DNA of 6,603 nucleotides from assembly GCA_028290765.1 (NCBI GenBank), contig JAQGJF010000540.1, forward strand, positions 1-6,603. Reading direction: 5' to 3'. This DNA comes from Tardiphaga sp. (GTDB taxonomy: Bacteria > Pseudomonadota > Alphaproteobacteria > Rhizobiales > Xanthobacteraceae). Positions 1 through 5,501 of this stretch are shown here, piece by piece. Position 1 is the first letter of the stretch. Every line of letters begins with the position of its first letter. The translations under genes and the position numbers were made by a program. The notes below the pieces were generated by a model, which saw nothing but the letters and a program-made list of their open reading frames with translations, ran no database searches and was not told the origin of the DNA.

Positions 1-2468
1 GGCTCGCGGTCGAGGTCGAGGACCATCCGCTCGACTATGGCGACTTCGAAGGCACCATTCCCAAGGACCAGTATGGCGGCGGCACCGTGCAGCTGTGGGA
101 TCGCGGCTATTGGGAATCCGATGATCCGGAGCGTGGTTTCAAGAAAGGCGACCTCAAATTCACCCTCGAGGGCGAGAAACTCCACGGCAGCTGGGTGCTG
201 GTGCGGATGCGCAACGATCGCGACGGTGGCAAGCGCACCAACTGGCTGCTGATCAAGCACCGCGATGAATATGCCCGGGAAGGCGAGGCCAACGACATCC
301 TCGACGAGGACCGTTCGGTGGCGTCGGGCCGGGCGATGGAGGACATTGCCGCCGGCAAAGGCCGCGCGCCCAAACCGTTCATGACCGGCAAGGCCGGCCG
401 CACCAAGGCCGACGCGGTGTGGCATTCGAACCGCGGCGGTGCGGCCGAGGCGCGTGCCGCGAAATCACCGAAGACCACGAAGTCGGTGACCAAACCAACC
501 AAGGCCAAAAAAACCAGAGCCGACGCGTCGCCACCGGACTTCGTGGCGCCGGAGCTTTGCATCTCGGTGGAGCGGCCACCGGCCGGCACTGGTTGGGTGC
601 ATGAAATCAAATTCGACGGCTATCGCGTCCAGCTTCGCATCGAAGGCGGCACATCGACGCTGAAGACCCGCAAGGGGCTGGACTGGACCGACAAATTCCC
701 GGCCATCGCCAAGGAAGCCAACAAGCTGCCGGATCTCCTGATCGACGGTGAGATCGTGGCGCTGGACCACCAAGGCGCGCCGGATTTTTCCGGCCTGCAG
801 GCCGCGTTGTCGGACGGCAAGACCAACGGACTGATCTTTTTCGCGTTCGATCTGTTGTTCGCGGACGGCGAGGATTGGCGCCGCACCCGGCTCGGCGAGC
901 GCAAGGCGCGGTTGAAGGAAATACTCGAAACCAAAAGCCGGCGTACCGACAGCCTGATCCGCTATGTCGAGCATTTCGAGACCGGCGGCGACGCCATCCT
1001 GCAGTCGGCCTGCAAGCTGTCGCTGGAGGGCATCGTGTCAAAGAAACTCGGCGCGCCGTATCGTTCCGGCCGGTCCGAGGACTGGACCAAGGCCAAGTGC
1101 CGCGCCGGGCATGAGGTGGTGATCGGCGGATGGAAGAGCAACGCCGGAAAATTCCGTTCGCTGATGGCCGGCGTGCACCGCGGCGATCATCTGGCCTATG
1201 TCGGCGTGGTCGGCACCGGTTTCGGCCAGGATAAGGTCCGGCGCCTGATGCCGGCGCTGAAAGCCGCGGCCTCCAAACAGAATCCATTCGGCGGCAAGAA
1301 CGCGCCGCGCGGCGCCAGGGAGATACACTGGCTGAAGCCGGAACTGGTCGCCGAAATCGAATTCGCCGGCTGGACCGGCGACGGCAATGTGCGGCAAGCC
1401 GCCTTCAAGGGCCTGCGCCAGGATAAGCCCGCGGACGAGGTGGAGGCGGAAATGCCGGTGAAGACCGAGATCGCCAAGCCGGCTGTGAAGCGCAAAGCGA
1501 CGAAAGCCGGCAAGGCGAAGCGCGCAACGGCGAAGGCGGCGCCGTCGAAATCGGCCAACGGCACTGCCGAAGTCATGGGCGTCGTGATCTCCAAGCCCGA
1601 TAAGGAATTGTGGCCCGATGCCGGTGACGACGAGGGCGTGACCAAGCGCGATCTCGCGCAATATTTTGAAAGCGTCGGCGGCTGGATGCTGCCGCACATC
1701 AAGGGGCGGCCGTGCTCGATCGTGCGCGCGCCCGATGGCATCGGCGGGCAAAGATTCTTCCAGCGGCATGCCATGCCCGGCACCTCGAACCTCCTGGAAC
1801 TGGTGAAAGTCTCCGGCGACCGCCAGCCTTATTTGCAGATCGATCGCATCGAGGGCCTCGCGGCGGTGGCGCAGATCGGTGGCCTAGAACTGCACCCGTG
1901 GAATTGCGCGCCGGATCAGCCCGATACGCCGGGACGGCTGGTATTCGATCTCGATCCCGCGCCGGAGGTGACGTTTGCCGACATCATCGAAGCCGCCCGC
2001 GACATGCAGGGCCGGCTGACCAGCCTCGGCCTGGAAAGTTTTTGCAAGACCACCGGCGGCAAGGGGCTGCATGTGGTCGTGCCGCTGTTATACGGGCCCA
2101 AGGAAAAGGTGGGTTGGAAGGAAGCCAAGGCGTTCGCGCAAGGCGTCTGCCAGCAAATGGCCGATGACGATCCGAAGCGCTATCTGATCAACATGTCGAA
2201 AAAGCTGCGCAAGGGAAAGATCTTCCTCGATTATCTGCGCAACGACCGGATGTCGACCGCGGTCGCGGTGCTGTCGCCGCGCGCCCGCGACGGCGCCACG
2301 GTGTCGATGCCGGTAACCTGGGCGCAGGTGAAGGCCGACCTCGATCCCAAACGCTTCACCATCCGCACCGTGCCTGCGTTGTTGAAGAAGACCAAAGCCT
2401 GGGCTGGCTATGATGACGCCGCGGCCTCGATCAAGGATGCGATCAGGAAGCTCGGGGCCGAGCGCTAA
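1..2468 (+). CDS. ligD: ATP-dependent DNA ligase D (LigD), 5' end missing
   Basis: Multifunctional enzyme of bacterial non-homologous end joining, which normally works with Ku to trim, fill and seal double-strand breaks. The reading frame is open from the first complete codon (position 3), giving 821 residues. By family comparison about 70 N-terminal residues lie upstream. Domain order is phosphoesterase, ligase, polymerase. The phosphoesterase part (residues about 1-95) contains EDHPLDY, whose His and Tyr correspond to active-site residues in studied LigD proteins. The ligase has the nucleotidyl-lysine motif KFDGYR (Lys codon 609-611), EGIVSK (1026-1043) and WTKAKC (1083-1100), then an OB-fold from about residue 367. 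The C-terminal archaeo-eukaryotic primase-type polymerase has DLD (1947-1955), TGGKGLH (2052-2072) and the third Asp in FLDYL (2229-2231). Two Lys/Ala-rich linkers (about 447-540 and 1459-1560) separate the domains. All visible catalytic motifs are intact. No Ku gene is visible here. Confidence 0.97.
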   Translation, partial: LAVEVEDHPLDYGDFEGTIPKDQYGGGTVQLWDRGYWESDDPERGFKKGDLKFTLEGEKLHGSWVLVRMRNDRDGGKRTNWLLIKHRDEYAREGEANDILDEDRSVASGRAMEDIAAGKGRAPKPFMTGKAGRTKADAVWHSNRGGAAEARAAKSPKTTKSVTKPTKAKKTRADASPPDFVAPELCISVERPPAGTGWVHEIKFDGYRVQLRIEGGTSTLKTRKGLDWTDKFPAIAKEANKLPDLLIDGEIVALDHQGAPDFSGLQAALSDGKTNGLIFFAFDLLFADGEDWRRTRLGERKARLKEILETKSRRTDSLIRYVEHFETGGDAILQSACKLSLEGIVSKKLGAPYRSGRSEDWTKAKCRAGHEVVIGGWKSNAGKFRSLMAGVHRGDHLAYVGVVGTGFGQDKVRRLMPALKAAASKQNPFGGKNAPRGAREIHWLKPELVAEIEFAGWTGDGNVRQAAFKGLRQDKPADEVEAEMPVKTEIAKPAVKRKATKAGKAKRATAKAAPSKSANGTAEVMGVVISKPDKELWPDAGDDEGVTKRDLAQYFESVGGWMLPHIKGRPCSIVRAPDGIGGQRFFQRHAMPGTSNLLELVKVSGDRQPYLQIDRIEGLAAVAQIGGLELHPWNCAPDQPDTPGRLVFDLDPAPEVTFADIIEAARDMQGRLTSLGLESFCKTTGGKGLHVVVPLLYGPKEKVGWKEAKAFAQGVCQQMADDDPKRYLINMSKKLRKGKIFLDYLRNDRMSTAVAVLSPRARDGATVSMPVTWAQVKADLDPKRFTIRTVPALLKKTKAWAGYDDAAASIKDAIRKLGAER

Positions 2469-2478
2469 TTGGTGGTCT

Positions 2479-2560
2479 CGTAGCCCGGATGAGCGCAGCG
2501 ACATCCGGGATCGACCTCTCGGCCCGTTGCCCCGGATATCGCTGCGCTCATCCGGCTACG
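2479..2560. repeat. REP-like intergenic palindrome after ligD
   Basis: Two inverted arms, 2479-2509 (31 nt) and 2531-2560 (30 nt), match end to end except for one extra C in the left arm and one mismatch (C2502 opposite A2538). The loop is 21 nt. The element begins 11 bases after the ligD stop codon. The arms contain GGATGAGCGCAGCGA, typical of abundant intergenic palindromes in Bradyrhizobium-type genomes; their spurious translation DERSDIRD is familiar from those genomes. The transcript would form a long hairpin, so it may stabilise the ligD mRNA 3' end or help termination, although no U-tract follows. The copy-number claim is recalled knowledge, not seen in this window. Confidence 0.85.
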
Positions 2561-2668
2561 CGCTGAGCATGTTGCCTCAATCCCACCTTGATTGCGAAAC
2601 GAAACTGAAACATGGGCCGGATATGCGGCGACCATGGGCTTTCGAACGAAATTCATATGAGCAAATAG
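2561..2668 (+). promoter_or_regulatory. Upstream region of the AraC-family gene
   Basis: This stretch lies between the palindrome and the regulator start and presumably holds its promoter, but I see no convincing -35/-10 pair. Three GAAAC copies occur at 2596-2600, 2601-2605 and 2607-2611. An inverted repeat TTTCG-AA-CGAAA occupies 2640-2651, just before the start codon, where a bound regulator could block expression. Only weak Shine-Dalgarno-like sequence (TGAGC) precedes the ATG. The operator idea is inference. Confidence 0.3.
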
Positions 2669-3532
2669 ATGATCGACAGCAGCGAACTTTCCCTGTTGCA
2701 GCGGGACGGTGGTTCGCCGACCGTTTTGGCCAGCGGCAGCGCGCCGGGCGAAAGCGGTGTCTCCATTCTCAACGTCCGCTTCCGCGACGGCGCCCATTTC
2801 AGCGGGACGCCGCGGCAGCACCTGATCTGGTTTCAGGTGTCCTCGCAGGCGCGTATCGAATGCCGTATCGCCGGGCGGGCGCTTCGGCATCAACCGGAGG
2901 CAGGATCGCTGGCGATTTGTCCGGCGGGCGCCGACAGCGCGGCCGATGTCGAAACCAGCATCGATACGCTGGTGGTGGCGGTCGATCCCGGCCAACTTGC
3001 GCTCGCCGCCGCGGAGGATTGCGCGCTCGAGGCTCAGATGGAACAGCGGTTGTCGGGCCGGGACCCGACGCTTCTCGATTTGGCGCGCACCATGGCCCTG
3101 GAGAGTGGCGACGATTATCCGAACGGCCCGCTGTTCTGGAACGAAATTGCCCACGGCTTCATCGGTCATCTGGTGGCGCATTACACCTCCGAAGGTAAAA
3201 GCCGCGTGCGGGGCATGCTGGGCAGGGCCGTGTTCGACCGGCTCAGGGACTATGTCCTGGCTCACCTCGATGAGCCGATCGAAGTCGAAGCGCTGGCCGG
3301 CATCGCCGGACGCAGCCCGTTCCACTTCACGCGGGTGTTCACCAGGTCGGTCGGCACGACGCCGCACCGCTACGTGGTGCATCTGCGGTTGCGCCGCGCC
3401 ATCGAGCTGGTTCGCGAGGGCCGCTCCAGCCTGGCCGAAATCGCGGTTCGCACTGGCTTTGCCGACCAGAGTCACCTGTCGCGCTGGGCCAAGCGCGTTC
3501 ATGGCGTCACACTCATGCAGCTGGCGGCCTGA
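2669..3532 (+). CDS. AraC-family transcriptional regulator
   Basis: A 287-residue DNA-binding regulator with a C-terminal double helix-turn-helix of the AraC/XylS type (residues about 185-285). The first helix-turn-helix is around residues 205-226 (EALAGIAGRSPFHFTRVF) and the second around 254-280, containing the family signature GFADQSHLSRW. The N-terminal 170 residues are a divergent cupin-like sensing region with no recognisable ligand motif. The start is firmly placed because an in-frame TAG (2666-2668) lies immediately before the ATG. The ribosome-binding site is weak, suggesting low expression. The protein ends shortly after the second helix-turn-helix. The neighbour 101 bp downstream on the same strand is an FAD-linked oxidase, a plausible target, but the effector and target are unknown. 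Confidence 0.93.
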   Translation: MIDSSELSLLQRDGGSPTVLASGSAPGESGVSILNVRFRDGAHFSGTPRQHLIWFQVSSQARIECRIAGRALRHQPEAGSLAICPAGADSAADVETSIDTLVVAVDPGQLALAAAEDCALEAQMEQRLSGRDPTLLDLARTMALESGDDYPNGPLFWNEIAHGFIGHLVAHYTSEGKSRVRGMLGRAVFDRLRDYVLAHLDEPIEVEALAGIAGRSPFHFTRVFTRSVGTTPHRYVVHLRLRRAIELVREGRSSLAEIAVRTGFADQSHLSRWAKRVHGVTLMQLAA

Positions 3533-3577
3533 CAAAGCGCAGAAATCTTCAAGATCAGCCGGTCTCCTCTCACCAAA

Positions 3578-3623
3578 TTCCGGACCAGAGCGCGCGAACG
3601 ACGGTGTTCGCGCCGGACCGGAA
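3578..3623 (+). promoter_or_regulatory. Inverted repeat just upstream of the oxidase ribosome-binding site
   Basis: The inner stem is a perfect 8-bp pair, GCGCGAAC (3592-3599) with GTTCGCGC (3606-3613), with a 6-nt loop. An outer 6-bp pair, TTCCGG (3578-3583) with CCGGAA (3618-3623), encloses it with unpaired bases between. The outer right arm overlaps the start of the purine-rich ribosome-binding segment GGAAAGGG (3620-3627). CCGGACC is also repeated directly at 3580-3586 and 3613-3619. It could be an operator, a translation-control hairpin or an attenuator between the two genes; no U-tract follows, so it is not a standard terminator. Confidence 0.45.
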
Positions 3624-3633
3624 AGGGTGAAGA

Positions 3634-5010
3634 ATGACGGACCTGATCGGAAGAATATTGCATCAACTCGGCCAGCAACTGCCTAGCCGGGTCTCGCGGT
3701 CGGGTGACGACGGATACACCGCGGCAACGGCGATCTGGGCCAGGCCGGTCGGGCCGATGCCGCGCGCCGTGGTCCACTGCCTCAATTCCCAGGATGTCCA
3801 GGCGGCGATTCGGGCCGCGCGCGACAGCGAGCTTCCGTTGTCGGTGCGCGGCGGTGGCCATGACTGGGCCGGCCGCGCCTTGTGCGGTGGTATCGTCATT
3901 GACCTTCGCGCCATGAATGGGGTGACCGTCGGTGCCGACCGGCGCAGCGCGCAAATCTCCGGCGGCGCCCGCGCCTGCGATGTTCTCGCCGCGACCGATC
4001 CGCTCGGCCTCGCGGCCGTGACCGGCTCGTGCGGCGGTGTCGGTATGGCCGGCTTCACTTTGGGCGGCGGCTACGGCGCGCTGATCGGCCGTTGCGGCCT
4101 CGCGCTGGACAATCTGCTCAGTGCCGAGATCGTGCTGGCAGACGGGCGGATCGTGACCGCCAAAGACGACAGCGAGACCGAGCTGTTCTGGGCGTCGCGC
4201 GGCGGCGGCGGCAATTTTGGCGTGGTGACCTCGATGCAGCACCGCGTGCATGATATTTCCAGCGTCCGCGCGGGAATGCTGCTGTTCCCGTTCGTCGAGG
4301 CCGAAGCGGTTTTTGAGGCCTGCGCCGAGATCGCGGCCGCCGCGCCCGACGAACTGACGGTTCAACTGGGGATCGCCATCGGTCCCGATGGCCATCCGGT
4401 GATCATGGTGGTGCCGACATGGTGCGGTTTGCCGGACCAGGGCGAAGCGCAGGTCGCGCCGTTTTTCAAACTCGGCACGCTCATCGGCGGCGCCGTCGAT
4501 GCGATGCTCTATGGCAGCCGTCACAATCTGTTCGCGCCGTTCATCGTCGATGGTCACCGCGTCGTCATGGAAACCTGCTGGCTTCCGGCGCTCGAGCGCG
4601 AGAGCATCGGCGCCTTCACCCAGGCCATGGCCACTGCGGTCTCGCCCGGCTGCGCGATCGTCACCCACGCGTTCCGGGGCGCCGCCTCGCGGGTGCCTGC
4701 GGATGCGACGGCGTTCGGGCTTCGCCGCGATCATGTGCTGATCGAAATCCTCGCCTCGTGTCCCGCCGGCTCGAATCCGGCCGAGCAACAGCGGCACCGG
4801 CAGTGGGCGCATACGGCGCTTCAGGGATTTGCGGCCAAGGCGTTGCCGGGCGGCTACCCAAACCTCCTTCCCGGCGGAGACTCGCGCGCGGCCCGAAGCT
4901 ATGGCGGCAATGCCGAGCGGCTCATCAAGGCCAAGCGGCATTACGATCCCGACGGAATCTTCTCCGCCATCCCGCTGCCGATCATGCCGCGCCCGATGGC
5001 CGCCGAATAA
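3634..5010 (+). CDS. FAD-binding oxidoreductase, berberine-bridge-enzyme-like
   Basis: A 458-residue flavoprotein oxidase or dehydrogenase of the PCMH-type FAD-binding family with a C-terminal BBE segment. Substrate unknown; family members oxidise sugars, alkaloids or other alcohols and amines. The FAD domain (residues about 35-210) contains VRGGGHDW, whose His76 (codon 3859-3861) aligns with the histidine that carries 8-alpha-linked FAD. GSCGGVGMAGFTLGGGYG follows, with Cys133 (codon 4030-4032) where bicovalent family members have a cysteinyl-flavin link, and then GLALDNLLSAEIVLADG. The C-terminal part has a typical BBE ending, SYGGNAERLIKAKRHYDPDGIF (given here as two adjoining pieces: SYGGNAERLI and KAKRHYDPDGIF). 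There is no signal peptide, so it is probably cytoplasmic. A GGAAAGGG ribosome-binding segment ends 6 bases before the ATG. It may be co-transcribed with, or controlled by, the AraC-type regulator upstream. Confidence 0.93.
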   Translation: MTDLIGRILHQLGQQLPSRVSRSGDDGYTAATAIWARPVGPMPRAVVHCLNSQDVQAAIRAARDSELPLSVRGGGHDWAGRALCGGIVIDLRAMNGVTVGADRRSAQISGGARACDVLAATDPLGLAAVTGSCGGVGMAGFTLGGGYGALIGRCGLALDNLLSAEIVLADGRIVTAKDDSETELFWASRGGGGNFGVVTSMQHRVHDISSVRAGMLLFPFVEAEAVFEACAEIAAAAPDELTVQLGIAIGPDGHPVIMVVPTWCGLPDQGEAQVAPFFKLGTLIGGAVDAMLYGSRHNLFAPFIVDGHRVVMETCWLPALERESIGAFTQAMATAVSPGCAIVTHAFRGAASRVPADATAFGLRRDHVLIEILASCPAGSNPAEQQRHRQWAHTALQGFAAKALPGGYPNLLPGGDSRAARSYGGNAERLIKAKRHYDPDGIFSAIPLPIMPRPMAAE

Positions 5011-5030
5011 TTCGCGCGTTGTCGCGGGGT

Positions 5031-5057
5031 AAAAAAGGGGGCCATCGAGCCCCCTTT
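5031..5057. terminator. Bidirectional intrinsic terminator between convergent genes
   Basis: A perfect stem AAAGGGGGC (5034-5042) / GCCCCCTTT (5049-5057) with a 6-nt loop. On the minus strand the stem runs into six Us (from the A-run 5031-5036), a classic intrinsic terminator directly after the small-protein stop at 5063. On the plus strand it ends in UUUCUC, a weaker U-tract, 20 bases after the oxidase stop. Confidence 0.88.
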
Positions 5058-5062
5058 CTCAT

Positions 5063-5311
5063 TTACCAGTGGTGCCAGTGATGCCAACGGTGCCAGCCCC
5101 AACCGCCGTAATAATGGGGACGGTAGTAACCGTAGCCATAGTTCGGTCGCCACCAGCAATGGCCCCAGGGGTTGCAGACGTAGGCGGCCTGTTCGATGTT
5201 GGAAGCCTGAGCCGGAACGGCGATCGGCATCGCCGACGCCGCTCCGGCAGAGAGCGCAACACCGCCAAGCGCGGCCAGTCCAACGAGCGCAGAAGTTAGT
5301 TTGAGTTTCAT
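5063..5311 (-). CDS. Small secreted Trp/His/Tyr-rich protein, function unknown
   Basis: An 82-residue exported protein of unknown function. MKLKLTSALVGLAALGGVAL and the following SAGAASA make a standard Sec signal peptide, with predicted cleavage after residue 27 (ASA|MP). The mature chain of about 55 residues has 8 Trp, 7 His and 7 Tyr. It contains two cysteines in VCNPWGHCWW (residues 45-54), a Tyr/Gly stretch (NYGYGYYRPHYYGGWGW), and ends in HRWHHWHHW. The Cys pair could form a disulfide in the periplasm, and the His-rich tail could bind metal; both are inference. The frame is open further upstream, but the start at 5311 is supported by the consensus ribosome-binding site GGAGGTG (5323-5317) five bases before ATG and by the signal peptide. 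Similar short 'GxCWWRPN' proteins are common hypotheticals in rhizobia. It is transcribed convergently to the oxidase and divergently from the TAXI gene. Confidence 0.88.
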   Translation of the reverse strand: MKLKLTSALVGLAALGGVALSAGAASAMPIAVPAQASNIEQAAYVCNPWGHCWWRPNYGYGYYRPHYYGGWGWHRWHHWHHW

Positions 5312-5316
5312 GTTAT

Positions 5317-5341
5317 CACCTCCTAACGTCTGTTGGAGGTG
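5317..5341 (-). promoter_or_regulatory. Hairpin sequestering the ribosome-binding site of the small secreted protein
   Basis: In the minus-strand transcript CACCUCCAAC (5341-5332) pairs with GUU (5327-5325) and GGAGGUG (5323-5317). This gives a 10-bp stem with a single bulged A (5324) and a 4-nt loop. The right arm is the entire Shine-Dalgarno sequence, five bases upstream of the AUG. Folding would hide it from the ribosome, so translation may depend on temperature, a bound factor or another RNA. The pairing is directly visible; the regulatory role is inferred. Confidence 0.6.
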
Positions 5342-5374
5342 GCGAACGGCAAGCGGGTTCGGTGCCTTACGCAG

Positions 5375-5402
5375 GTTTAATCCTGATGAACGGCATTTCC
5401 AA
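5375..5402 (-). promoter_or_regulatory. Weak candidate promoter for the small secreted protein
   Basis: On the minus strand TTGGAA (5402-5397) and TTAAAC (5380-5375) are separated by 16 bases and resemble -35 and -10 boxes, with 4/6 and 3/6 matches to the sigma-70 consensus. The position would give a leader of about 60 bases containing the ribosome-binding-site hairpin. The match is poor and could be chance. Confidence 0.22.
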
Positions 5403-5411
5403 TTTGTAATC

Positions 5412-5427
5412 CCGGTTTTCGAACCGG
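5412..5427. promoter_or_regulatory. Short perfect inverted repeat in the divergent control region
   Basis: CCGGTT (5412-5417) and AACCGG (5422-5427) flank TTCG, a 6-bp stem with a 4-base loop. It lies roughly mid-way between the two divergent genes and could be an operator or a short hairpin. No T-tract follows, so it is not a terminator. Confidence 0.3.
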
Positions 5428-5460
5428 CCTTTGCTCCACTCCCACCGATGTCTATGCTGG

Positions 5461-5473
5461 TCGCTTGAAGCGA
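5461..5473. promoter_or_regulatory. 13-bp dyad upstream of the TAXI gene, possible operator
   Basis: TCGCTT-G-AAGCGA is a perfect 6-1-6 dyad ending 28 bases before the GTG start. A weak promoter-like pair, TTGCTC (5431-5436) and TATGCT (5453-5458) spaced 16 bases apart, lies just upstream, so the dyad would sit near the transcription start where repressors bind. Both calls are tentative. Confidence 0.28.
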
Positions 5474-5501
5474 TGATGTGCGACGATAGGCGGAGACCCA
5501 G

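Noticed and set aside
2479..2560. CRISPR repeat or intrinsic terminator reading of the palindrome
   Set aside because: There is only one inverted unit with no spaced direct copies, and no U-tract follows the stem.
2657..2668. ATGAGCAAATAG, a three-codon open frame just before the AraC-type start
   Set aside because: It is too short to call a leader peptide, although its stop abuts the real start codon.
2410..3198. 262-codon plus-strand frame spanning the ligD end, the palindrome and the AraC-type gene
   Set aside because: It translates the palindrome as DERSDIRD, overlaps two real genes out of frame, and has no domain.
2465..3535. 356-codon antisense open frame opposite the AraC-family gene
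   Set aside because: It has no recognisable domain, runs through the REP-like palindrome, and mirrors the codon bias of the real plus-strand gene.
3499..4941. 480-codon antisense open frame opposite the oxidase
   Set aside because: It overlaps a gene with clear family motifs, its translation is Arg/Gly/Ala/His-rich low-complexity sequence without any domain, and such shadows are usual in GC-rich DNA.
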